Of a DNA stretch of 64,000 nt, positions 52,451 to 60,357 are shown piece after piece. This stretch comes from Luteirhabdus pelagi (GTDB taxonomy: Bacteria > Bacteroidota > Bacteroidia > Flavobacteriales > Flavobacteriaceae). Position numbers and translations under genes: made by a program. How positions within the stretch are numbered: position 1 is the first letter of the stretch; the number at the start of each line of letters is the position of its first letter. Location: assembly GCF_016827595.1 (NCBI RefSeq), contig NZ_JAECMS010000005.1:73277-137276 (forward strand), in the 5' to 3' direction. The notes under the pieces were generated by a model that saw only the letters and a program-made list of their open reading frames with translations, made no database searches and was not told where the DNA came from.

Positions 52451-54105
52451 TTAAAGTATTGCTGTAAGACGTCATCGTTCACGGTATTAGGGGTGAAAAC
52501 CTCCAAAATCGCAGGCGCTTCACTTTCCGGTGAAAAGAAATCGTGCAAGGCTTCTACTAAAGACTTCTTATCAGAAGCAGTTGTATAATCAAAACCATAC
52601 ATCTTCGCTAAATGTTCTGCCGTTAATGAATGTTGGGTTTCGAAATAGTGCTCAAAATGTTGGGCCGATTTCGCCTTCGGTAATATTCTGAAGATTCCGC
52701 CACCACTATTATTGATTACGATTACTCTGAACGTTTTCGGAATATTCGCGTTCCACAAGGCATTACTATCATACAAGAAGCTCAGATCGCCCGTTAATAA
52801 CACCGTTGGCTTTGGTGAAGCAAAGGCTGCGCCAACAGCAGTACTCGTGCTACCGTCAATGCCACTGGTACCACGATTGCAATAGATTTCCCAATCTGGT
52901 TTCATGGGGAATAACTGTGCATACCGAACGGTAGCACTATTGGCCATTTGCACGTGCCATCCATTAGGAATGGTTTCGAACACTTTTTCAAACACACTAA
53001 AATCTGAAAAAGGCATATTTTGTAGGAACGTCTCGTGCTGACCGAGGCGAGCTGCTTTTTGTTGAAGCCAGTATGTCTGATAATCGCTATCCGCTTCCGT
53101 GGTTTTGGAAAGAAACTCCTTACAAAACTCTTGAATAGGAATTTTAAAATGTTGCGTCAGTGAAAAATAGGTGTCGTAGGCTTTTTTACGATCCACATGC
53201 CAATGTTCTTTGGGTGAAAAGGTCCGTAGCAATTTCTTGATCCGTTTCGACACTACCATTCCACCGAAGGTTAAAAGGATTTCAGGTTGCAATCGTTTCT
53301 TACCTTCATCATCTAGTGAAGAGATTAATTGGTCGATGGCAGGAATGAAGTTTTCATGGTGAAGATTGCTCGTTGTTTCCGTCAACACCAATACCGACGG
53401 ATCTTCAGCCAACATATCCAACCATTTTTTTTCGATTGTGTTTGGCTGAAGTGTTCCGATGAGTACCAATTTTTTAGGACTACTATTCCATTTTCTGAGG
53501 AAGGGTGACCAGTCCTCCGGTATTTCATAGTTTGGAGTTCTTGGAGGTACATTTTGAGGTACTACTGAAGCCTCTGAAACTTTTTCATACAAAGGTTCCG
53601 AAAAAGGCACGTTAATATGCACCGGCCCTTGCATTTCAAAGGCCGTATTTAAAGCAGCATTGATTTTGATTTCATTTTCGGTTTGATGTTCTTCCCCTTC
53701 CTGACAATTTGCGCTATACAAAATATGCTTTCCGTACACATTTACTTGCTGTATGGTTTGTCCATCGCCTATTTCCAACAATTCCGGCGGACGATCGGCC
53801 GAAAGCACCACTAACGGAATATCGCTATAGAAGGCTTCCGCAACGGCTGGAAAATAATTTAGCAGCGCAGAACCCGAAGTACAAACTACGGCAACTGGTT
53901 TTTTGAGTTGTTGTGCCATTCCCATTGCAAAAAAGGCAGCGCAGCGTTCATCGACGATGCTAAAATTATGGCTGTTTGGATGTTCCGTAAATCCGATGGT
54001 AAGCGGAGCGTTTCGCGATCCAGGCGATAAAACGATATGGTCGATGCCCTTAGCAAGACAAAGTTGCACCACCGTTTGGGATAGGGCTTTGGAGGAAAAA
54101 TTCAT
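52438..54105 (-). CDS. menD: SEPHCHC synthase (2-succinyl-5-enolpyruvyl-6-hydroxy-3-cyclohexene-1-carboxylate synthase)
   Basis: 555-residue thiamine-diphosphate enzyme that adds succinic semialdehyde to isochorismate in menaquinone synthesis. Patterns: IDHIVLSPGSRNAPLTIGF at the N-terminus, the ThDP Glu in HNFSIVDERCAAFFAMG, ADRPPELLEIGDGQTIQQ, and the metal-binding TGDLSFLYDSNALWN. It is 31 bp downstream of menF on the same strand. A TATCTTTG box (54111-54118) ends 5 nt before its ATG, so it may also have its own, possibly leaderless, transcript. Confidence 0.95.
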   Translation of the reverse strand: MNFSSKALSQTVVQLCLAKGIDHIVLSPGSRNAPLTIGFTEHPNSHNFSIVDERCAAFFAMGMAQQLKKPVAVVCTSGSALLNYFPAVAEAFYSDIPLVVLSADRPPELLEIGDGQTIQQVNVYGKHILYSANCQEGEEHQTENEIKINAALNTAFEMQGPVHINVPFSEPLYEKVSEASVVPQNVPPRTPNYEIPEDWSPFLRKWNSSPKKLVLIGTLQPNTIEKKWLDMLAEDPSVLVLTETTSNLHHENFIPAIDQLISSLDDEGKKRLQPEILLTFGGMVVSKRIKKLLRTFSPKEHWHVDRKKAYDTYFSLTQHFKIPIQEFCKEFLSKTTEADSDYQTYWLQQKAARLGQHETFLQNMPFSDFSVFEKVFETIPNGWHVQMANSATVRYAQLFPMKPDWEIYCNRGTSGIDGSTSTAVGAAFASPKPTVLLTGDLSFLYDSNALWNANIPKTFRVIVINNSGGGIFRILPKAKSAQHFEHYFETQHSLTAEHLAKMYGFDYTTASDKKSLVEALHDFFSPESEAPAILEVFTPNTVNDDVLQQYFNHLV

Positions 54106-54136
54106 TCTTACAAAGATACAAACAAGGCTTCGAATG

Positions 54137-55195
54137 TTAAAGAAGCGGAGCGATTACCCGAGCCATGGTTTGTAATTTATTTTCGGTTTCTTCCCATTCA
54201 TCATTAGCATCAGAATCTGCGGTAATGCCTCCTCCGACGTAGATGGAAATTTGAGTTTCTTCCAACTTCATACAACGAAGGTTTACAAAAAGTTGCGTTT
54301 GTTTCAGTTTAGAATCTATTATTCCCAAATAACCGGTATAAAACTCACGATTATAGCTTTCTTCTTCCCCTAAAAACCGCAAGGCTTCCTTCCGAGGCTC
54401 CCCACAAACCGCTGGTGTTGGATGTAATACATCGGCTATATCCTGATACGAAACAACAGCTCCTATTTCGCCTGTAATATCGGTTCTCAAGTGCACCACC
54501 GAACCTGCTTGTTGATTGTAAACATCAGAAACCCTAGGTGAAAGTCCGATAGATTTTAATTCCGAAATAATAGTCCGAGTCACGATTGCCTGCTCTTCCC
54601 GTTCCTTCTCAGTCCATTGTATTTTACCATTCCTGTTAGGCTTGGTTCCTGCCAAGGCCATTGTCTTGTACTGATCATTTTCAATGTTGACTAAGGTTTC
54701 AGGTGTTGCGCCCGCCCAAAATCCGGTGTCGGGATGATACCAAAGATAACGAAAGGCAGATGGGTATCCTCCGAAGAGAAGCGGCATGATTTCTTTTAAG
54801 TCGAATTGTGAAATAGCAATTCCTTTTTTCCTTGAAACCACAATTTTCTGAAGTGTTTCCGACTGTTGAATTGTTCTTTTAGCCTTTTCTACCAAGGCTC
54901 TATAGTTTTCTTTTTCCGAAGTATTACTAGGAGTTAAGCTATATTCTTCAGAAAATGAATGTCGTGGGAATTGAATCCTATGCTGAGTAGCATTGTTGAA
55001 AGACTGGAAATAACGTTTTCCCTCTTTATCAAAAGGTGCAAATAAAAATCCATTCCGCTGCTCCTTTGAGAGTTTGTAGTCTTTCTGTTGAAGCCAGGCA
55101 TGACATTCATCAGCATTGGGATAGGAATATACAACAAATGGAATCTTTGCGTAATGCTGTTTTTCTAATGCAGAAATGAAGGATGACATCTTCAT
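54137..55195 (-). CDS. menF: Isochorismate synthase
   Basis: 352 residues of the chorismate-binding family. The C-terminal core carries KIVVSRKKGI, GATPETLVNI, MALAGTKPNR, EEQAIVTRTI, VHLRTDITGEI, LHPTPAVCGEPR, YNREFYTGYLG and YVGGGITADSDANDEWEET. The family lysine/glutamate general acid-base pair lies in these blocks. It converts chorismate to isochorismate and commits it to menaquinone. Its start overlaps the thioesterase stop by one base and menD follows, so the three genes form a men operon. Confidence 0.93.
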   Translation of the reverse strand: MKMSSFISALEKQHYAKIPFVVYSYPNADECHAWLQQKDYKLSKEQRNGFLFAPFDKEGKRYFQSFNNATQHRIQFPRHSFSEEYSLTPSNTSEKENYRALVEKAKRTIQQSETLQKIVVSRKKGIAISQFDLKEIMPLLFGGYPSAFRYLWYHPDTGFWAGATPETLVNIENDQYKTMALAGTKPNRNGKIQWTEKEREEQAIVTRTIISELKSIGLSPRVSDVYNQQAGSVVHLRTDITGEIGAVVSYQDIADVLHPTPAVCGEPRKEALRFLGEEESYNREFYTGYLGIIDSKLKQTQLFVNLRCMKLEETQISIYVGGGITADSDANDEWEETENKLQTMARVIAPLL

Positions 55196-55617
55196 TACGA
55201 CTTCCGAAGGGTTAAGGTTGTCAGTTTCACCATAGAAACCAATTCATCGACTTCATTCACAATTCGAATTTGCCAAAGTTGCGTGGTTCGTCCTTTATGA
55301 AGGATAGAAGCCTTAGCATAAACAAATCCTTCCTTCATACTCTTTACATGGTTGGCAGCTATCTCGATCCCTCGAATGCTGATATCGGTATCTTCCAGAA
55401 AAAGGAAAGCAGCAGCACTACCAACGCTTTCTGCAAGTGCCACCGAGGCACCACCGTGTAATACTCCATCGGGTTGATGAACCTTTGGAGTGATTGGCAT
55501 CCTAGCGGTTAAGGTGTGTTCATCGACATCTATAAACTCGATTTCGAGGGTTTCCATTAAGGTGTTCTGGCACATTTTGCGGCAGCCTTCAAGGATTTCT
55601 TCTTTGGAATACTTCAT
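55195..55617 (-). CDS. Hotdog-fold thioesterase, probable DHNA-CoA thioesterase
   Basis: 140 residues of the PaaI/YbgC-type hotdog fold with MPITPKVHQPDGVLHGGASVALAESVGSAAA, where the catalytic Glu lies in the ALAES helix and the HGG loop makes the oxyanion site. The N-terminal part EFIDVDEHTLTARM forms the first strands. Its place at the head of the menF-menD operon makes 1,4-dihydroxy-2-naphthoyl-CoA the likely substrate (MenI role). By sequence alone it could be another acyl-CoA thioesterase. Confidence 0.82.
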   Translation of the reverse strand: MKYSKEEILEGCRKMCQNTLMETLEIEFIDVDEHTLTARMPITPKVHQPDGVLHGGASVALAESVGSAAAFLFLEDTDISIRGIEIAANHVKSMKEGFVYAKASILHKGRTTQLWQIRIVNEVDELVSMVKLTTLTLRKS

Positions 55618-55653
55618 AGCTTCTGGTTACATTTGTAAAAATACAAAATCCCT

Positions 55654-56301
55654 ATGGCCGACGAACATCAAGTGTCGTATTCTGCAACCAATACCTATAA
55701 TACGTTACACTCTCTTTCACCGAAAACGAAGAATATATGGTTGGTCTTCCACGGTATGGGCTATTTAAGTCGCTATTTCATACGCTATTTCAAGGAGTTG
55801 AATGCTGAGGAAAATTATATTATCGCACCCCAAGCACCTTCCAAGTATTATCAAACAGACGAATTTAAACACGTAGGAGCCTCTTGGTTAACAAGGGAAA
55901 ACACAGAGGCAGAAACCGAAAACGTTCTGCGCTATATAGATGCCGTTTGGAATGTAGAGAAACCAGAACAAAAATTTCGTTTTATCGTAATGGGCTATTC
56001 ACAAGGCGTATCGATTGCTACACGTTGGCTTGCTAGCCGCAAGTTGCAATGCGATGTACTGCTACTTCATTCTGGGGCTATTCCTAAGGAACTAGTACCT
56101 GAAGATTTTAGTTTTCAAAAAGATGAAACAGACGTTCTGTATCACTATGGGCTTGAAGATGAATACATAACCGAAGCACGGAAAACGGAAGAAAAACTGA
56201 AGGGTTCAGCCCTTTTCGGTAATCGCTTAACGGTTTCAACATTTAGGGGAAGACATGAGGTAGACATCGAATTCTTACAGCATATTGCTAAAAACTTATA
56301 A
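55654..56301 (+). CDS. Alpha/beta hydrolase, phospholipase/carboxylesterase type
   Basis: 215 residues of the serine hydrolase fold: oxyanion strand WLVFHGMGYLSRYF, nucleophile elbow VMGYSQGVSIATRW, an acidic residue in HYGLEDEYI and a terminal histidine in FRGRHEVDI. There is no signal peptide. It is similar in layout to the YpfH/acyl-protein thioesterase group. It is divergent from the men operon with a 36 bp gap containing a TTTGTAAAAATACAAA palindrome. The substrate is unknown. Confidence 0.8.
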   Translation: MADEHQVSYSATNTYNTLHSLSPKTKNIWLVFHGMGYLSRYFIRYFKELNAEENYIIAPQAPSKYYQTDEFKHVGASWLTRENTEAETENVLRYIDAVWNVEKPEQKFRFIVMGYSQGVSIATRWLASRKLQCDVLLLHSGAIPKELVPEDFSFQKDETDVLYHYGLEDEYITEARKTEEKLKGSALFGNRLTVSTFRGRHEVDIEFLQHIAKNL

Positions 56302-56395
56302 GATTTTATGCAGTTCATCGATTTTATTTGCTATTCAGGGAATTAAATCGTTAGTTTACATTGTTTTGTAAGAAAACCCTTAAGCCCCTATACTT

Positions 56396-57112
56396 ATGAA
56401 AAAAGTACTACTAACCTCATTTGCGCTATTCGTAAGCGCAGTGCTATTTGCACAAATTCCAACAAAAGAAAAGCAGGCCTTGGAAGATTTATATGCTGCT
56501 ACCAATGGTGAGCAATGGACACAAGCCTGGGAATTAAATCAACCGATTACAGAATGGAATGGTGTAACCATAACCGATGGTCATGTTACCGCGGTAAGTT
56601 TAATGTTTAACAATTTAACAGGAAGCCTACCTTCCTCGCTTGAAAATTTGGAGCAACTTCAAATTCTTGAACTTTCTTTCAACAAGATTGAGGGGACGTT
56701 ACCTTCGGCGCTAGGCAATTTATCAAAGTTGGAAGTATTGGCTTTAAACGGTAATAATTTGACGGGAATTATTCCGACCACAATCGGCAACCTTACCTCT
56801 TTACGTCAGTTACATTTAAGCAGCAACACCTTAACTGGACAAGTACCCAACAGCGTGAGTGAACTACAAAATCTTGAAGTGTTCAACGTTTTCGATAATG
56901 AACTTTATGGAGAGCTTCCACAGGGATTGGCCCAAAACTTTAAATTACAGGAATTGATGGTAGCCGAAAATAATTTCAGTAATACCCAACGATTCTCAGT
57001 AGTTATCTTGGCAAACTCGGGTGCTACGATCGATTTAAATGAAACTCCAGACTTTATTCCGGCAGATAATACCGTACTGGCTATTGAAGGTCCAGAAGAC
57101 GAAGGAAATTAA
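56396..57112 (+). CDS. Secreted leucine-rich repeat protein (plant-type repeats)
   Basis: 238 residues. A signal peptide ends at VLFAQ. A cap region (KQALEDLYAATNGEQWTQAW, W-rich) is followed by about six 24-residue repeats of the plant type, LxxLxxLxLxxNxLTGxLPxxIGNL, for example LRQLHLSSNTLTGQVPNSV. The C-terminus (DLNETPDFIPADNTVLAI) is acidic and lacks a T9SS sorting domain, unusual for secreted LRR proteins of this phylum. It is likely a binding module in the periplasm or on the surface. Confidence 0.82.
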   Translation: MKKVLLTSFALFVSAVLFAQIPTKEKQALEDLYAATNGEQWTQAWELNQPITEWNGVTITDGHVTAVSLMFNNLTGSLPSSLENLEQLQILELSFNKIEGTLPSALGNLSKLEVLALNGNNLTGIIPTTIGNLTSLRQLHLSSNTLTGQVPNSVSELQNLEVFNVFDNELYGELPQGLAQNFKLQELMVAENNFSNTQRFSVVILANSGATIDLNETPDFIPADNTVLAIEGPEDEGN

Positions 57113-57294
57113 AAAACTTCATAACTCTCTCGAATAGAGAGTCTGACAAATTATGATTGCGAATATTTAAGAAAATTTTAGTATTTATCGGTAAAGAGCA
57201 CCAATTAACCGTTAAAATCATTTATTACGTAGGAAAATTTGTCTACTATTGCAAAGTTAAATTAGTTTAGTTGCTAATTGATTTATTTGGTTAG

Positions 57295-57316
57295 AACGGC
57301 TCCGCTTGGAGCCGTT
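57295..57316. other. Perfect 9-bp hairpin in intergenic region
   Basis: AACGGCTCC and GGAGCCGTT with a GCTT loop, followed by CGTTATTT and not a strong T run. The 278 bp between 57113 and 57390 hold this, another hairpin (ACTCTCT/AGAGAGT near 57125-57143) and no gene I can support. It could end a short RNA or act as a weak terminator. Confidence 0.5.
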
Positions 57317-57390
57317 CGTTATTTGCAGCTGTAGTAAAATGCCCACAGCTAACTATTTCATATCTTAGTATTTCCGATAACCTTTTGTAT

Positions 57391-58065
57391 ATGAAATATT
57401 TAGCTACATTTTCCGTCTTTCTCCTCTCCATTTCTACAAGCGTATCACAGGAATTTATAGGAAGCTTCCGACTTATTACAGAGCAGGTATATGCCAATGG
57501 AAATACCCGAATCGATAGTGCTGATTATCACTTTGGAAAAGAAAAAGTAGCACTTCATATCTATGCTAGGGGAAAACCAGATGAATTACGTTTGATCTTC
57601 AATCCTTCCGATACTACGATAACAGGTTTATTTGAAATGAATGGTAGAAAGTCAGGCTATATCTTACCAATGAATAATGATTATTGGCCGGGAATGCCCT
57701 TTGCGCATCGACCGTATGGAACGGGACCTAGAACCGAACTTAACTATTCGGGAATGCAAAAAGAAATTTTAGGGTATCAATGTCGAGAAATATTAGCAGA
57801 AAGTGAAGAATATAATGTCGAGATATGGGCATCCGATATTTCTTTATCGTTTATCAAAGTCATAGCTTATCAAACGGTTGGCGCAGGGGAACAGGATGGT
57901 GAAGTAAAATTATTCGATACTTTTGGTGTCGAAACGTTGCCATTAGAAATCTATTTGAAATCGAAAGAGGAAAAGGGAAATGTACGACTCAGAATACTAA
58001 ACCTCAGTACTGAGATCGATGAGAATGTTTTTAGCTTCGAAGGGCATACTTTAGCGCGACCGTAG
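57391..58065 (+). CDS. Secreted DUF4412-like protein
   Basis: 224 residues from the ATG at 57391 (a TTG two codons upstream is in frame). A signal peptide ends near SVSQ. The beta-rich mature protein has the DUF4412-type course: an early GSFRLITEQVYANG, a methionine-containing centre and a late cysteine region EILGYQCREILAESEEYNVEIWAS. It resembles periplasmic lipid-binding-like folds, but the role is not known. It is convergent with the beta-propeller gene, 9 bp apart. Confidence 0.6.
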   Translation: MKYLATFSVFLLSISTSVSQEFIGSFRLITEQVYANGNTRIDSADYHFGKEKVALHIYARGKPDELRLIFNPSDTTITGLFEMNGRKSGYILPMNNDYWPGMPFAHRPYGTGPRTELNYSGMQKEILGYQCREILAESEEYNVEIWASDISLSFIKVIAYQTVGAGEQDGEVKLFDTFGVETLPLEIYLKSKEEKGNVRLRILNLSTEIDENVFSFEGHTLARP

Positions 58066-58074
58066 TAAGCTATA

Positions 58075-59883
58075 TCACTTAATTACAAACTTAAATACAC
58101 GCTTGTTTTCTAGCCTAAGGAAATAAATACCTTTTGCCAAACCCTTAATTGAAATTTTTTCATCGGGATTCATACGACTTTCCACCACACGTATTCCCAA
58201 CATAGAGGTTATCGTATACTCCTGCGGTTCCCTTACTCCCGAAATTTGGATATAATCAGTTGTAGGATTTGGATATACTATGCCCCAAATCTGTTGCCCC
58301 GAAGTGTCGGATGTGGATAATGGTGTTGGGTCATACATCGTTATCTTAGCAGAATTCATCTCCGAAATAAACAAGGCATCCTCATAAAACGCATAATCAT
58401 ACGCCATTCTAGTTTCCGAAATATACTCCTCGATTACTGGGTTGCTTTGTGACAAATTAATCGCAAAGGTTTTGTTGTTGTTGTATTTATTGAAGTATAA
58501 AATATCTTCCCGTACTTCAACGGCCACAGGATCCAATACTCCTGACAGTACTTCTTCCACGACAGGAGCGGTTTGGCTAACGTCTATTTTTGAAATTCTA
58601 TTCCCAGAAAATTCCGCTATGTATAAGTCATCCCCATGAAAACTTAAGCCCCATGGGCTTTCCAAACCTTCTACTATATTTATCAAGGGCGGATCGGCAA
58701 GTGTAACATCTACCTTTTTAATTCTGCCATTGCTCAGGTCGCTTATATAAAGATAATTATCCTTGAAGGCCAATCCGTATGGGGTTTGAACACTTTTGAA
58801 TGATGTTCCTACTGTGCCAGGATCATCAAGGTTTTTACGATTGATGCCGTTCGCTCTTGAATAGTAAATCTCATTTTCCCGGATAGCGACTGCATTGCCA
58901 TCCGTGAGATTAGAAATTACAACTTCTTCCACCGGAACACCTGCTGTCAGATCAACTTTGGCTATTTCGGAATCTTTCACAAAATAGAGTTCATTTTCCT
59001 TAATGGTCATTCCACGGATGTTACTATTCTCTATATAGTGAAAATCAATGGGAGTTATGGGAAGTTCATCCAACGTTACTTTGTAAATGGTATCATTGAA
59101 AAAATCTGCAACGTACATAATTCCCTCATGGAGCAATTGACTATAGGGTATTATATTCGAATATATATCTTGGGTAGTAGGTGGTGAAGTGGACAAATCG
59201 ATACGAATCATACTGCTATGAAAGAACGTGCCACTAGGAGCGCTTCCTGAGTATAAATAAGTTCCATCCAACACTAGATCAGCAACGCCGTAAGTGGCCG
59301 GCGATATAATAACAGGGTTTAGAATGGGTTCCGATAGATCGACATACCATGTATCATAAAAACCTATCGGGTCCGAGATATACAAATCATCGTCCCTAAT
59401 CGCGAGGGACCATGGCAAACTAATATCAGTAACGACATCGGAAACGACAATAGGAGAATCGGTGATGTCTACTTTCACTACCTTATTTTCCGCATATAGC
59501 GCGATAAAAAGCTCATTCCCTCGAAACGCCATGCCATGTGGCTCATTAATTCCAGAAACCACTTCTTCCAATTCTGGATTTGGATCATTAATGTTGAAAC
59601 GTGTAATTCTATCTTCCAAGCGATTGGAAACGTAGATATAATCATCCTTCAATACCAAATCCAATGGGGTTACCAAACCTGATATAACGATTTCAGGAGT
59701 AGGGTCTGGGTCATTTATATCCACTTTAACAATACGGTCTTCTGTCGTCTCGATATAGTACAATGTGGTTTCGTTAAGCAGTAATCCCCTTGGCGTAATC
59801 GCTTCCATAAAAACCTCAACTTGAGCTGAAAGCGAGAAAGCCACAAGCAAGAATAACCAAAACCAAATATTTCTTTTATCCAT
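58075..59883 (-). CDS. Secreted beta-propeller protein with T9SS sorting domain
   Basis: 602 residues. A signal peptide ends at LSLSAQ. Residues ~25-525 consist of about twelve repeats of ~40-45 residues, each with a strand pattern GL-x-DDxLYIS-x5-RIxKVDI and a short proline/acidic spacer (for example LVLKDDYIYVSNRLEDRI). This resembles NHL/YWTD-type propellers and probably folds as two six-bladed propellers. Residues ~530-602 are a type A sorting domain (VYPNPTTDYIQISG, YTITSMLGIRVVES, GIYFLRLENKRVFKFVIK). It is probably a surface-attached adhesin or ligand-binding protein. Confidence 0.83.
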   Translation of the reverse strand: MDKRNIWFWLFLLVAFSLSAQVEVFMEAITPRGLLLNETTLYYIETTEDRIVKVDINDPDPTPEIVISGLVTPLDLVLKDDYIYVSNRLEDRITRFNINDPNPELEEVVSGINEPHGMAFRGNELFIALYAENKVVKVDITDSPIVVSDVVTDISLPWSLAIRDDDLYISDPIGFYDTWYVDLSEPILNPVIISPATYGVADLVLDGTYLYSGSAPSGTFFHSSMIRIDLSTSPPTTQDIYSNIIPYSQLLHEGIMYVADFFNDTIYKVTLDELPITPIDFHYIENSNIRGMTIKENELYFVKDSEIAKVDLTAGVPVEEVVISNLTDGNAVAIRENEIYYSRANGINRKNLDDPGTVGTSFKSVQTPYGLAFKDNYLYISDLSNGRIKKVDVTLADPPLINIVEGLESPWGLSFHGDDLYIAEFSGNRISKIDVSQTAPVVEEVLSGVLDPVAVEVREDILYFNKYNNNKTFAINLSQSNPVIEEYISETRMAYDYAFYEDALFISEMNSAKITMYDPTPLSTSDTSGQQIWGIVYPNPTTDYIQISGVREPQEYTITSMLGIRVVESRMNPDEKISIKGLAKGIYFLRLENKRVFKFVIK

Positions 59884-60124
59884 AGTCGTATTGATTCAAA
59901 GGCATAATCGCACGAAACCTAGTTATTTACGAAGTTGGAATATACTACAAATTCCTTGAAGAATTGTTCACCCTCCTGAGGTTTTAATAATTCTACAAAA
60001 CGACATTTAGAATCAAAAGAACTTTGGTGCACTTCAAGTATATCTTTCAACCTTTATTATAATATAGAAGTCCTATCCAAACGGATACGGCTTCCTCTCT
60101 CCTAGAGGCCAAAACCAGTAGCAC
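59884..60124. other. Intergenic DNA upstream of the beta-propeller gene
   Basis: No gene seen. AT-rich sequence that must hold the promoter of the minus-strand propeller gene; I find no exact TAnnTTTG box. A small CCTCT/AGAGG hairpin lies near 60095-60107. Confidence 0.5.
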
Positions 60125-60153
60125 AAAAAAAGCCCGCATCAAAAGATACGGGC
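60125..60153 (-). terminator. Distal intrinsic terminator of dnaK
   Basis: On the minus strand GCCCG-TATC and GATG-CGGGC pair around a TTTT loop and are followed by seven T residues (60131 down to 60125). It belongs to repeat copy 1. Confidence 0.82.
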
Positions 60154-60222
60154 CTTACCTTATCTGATGCCGAAACCAGTTCGGCATAAATTCACCTACG
60201 CAAATCAGAGATTTGCAGGTTC
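60128..60222 (-). repeat. Structured 3' element, copy 1 (95 bp)
   Basis: Three stem-loops in a row: GCCCG/CGGGC (the terminator), ATGCCGAA/TTCGGCAT (60167-60187) and GCAAATC/GATTTGC (60200-60216), the last flanked by ACCT/AGGT. It is nearly identical to copy 2, 18 bp away. Confidence 0.85.
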
Positions 60223-60240
60223 TGTGGTAACATTGAAAAC

Positions 60241-60355
60241 AAAAGCCCATATCAAAAGATACGGGCCTTACCTTATCTGATGCCGAACCTGCCTGCCGCA
60301 GGCACGGACCAGTTCGGCATAAATTCACCTACACAAATCGGAGATTTGCAGGTTC
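60241..60355 (-). repeat. Structured 3' element, copy 2 (115 bp) with 20-bp insert
   Basis: Same three stems as copy 1 with few changes. The 20-mer CCTGCCTGCCGCAGGCACGG (60288-60307) is inserted in the loop of the ATGCCGAA/TTCGGCAT hairpin. The terminator stem here (60245-60266) has a weaker T run. It starts 2 bp after the dnaK stop. Confidence 0.85.
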
Positions 60356-60357
60356 AT

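Noticed and set aside
57295-57316. Strong intrinsic terminator after the LRR gene
   Set aside because: The 9 bp hairpin is good but the following sequence has no T run, so it is listed only as a hairpin.
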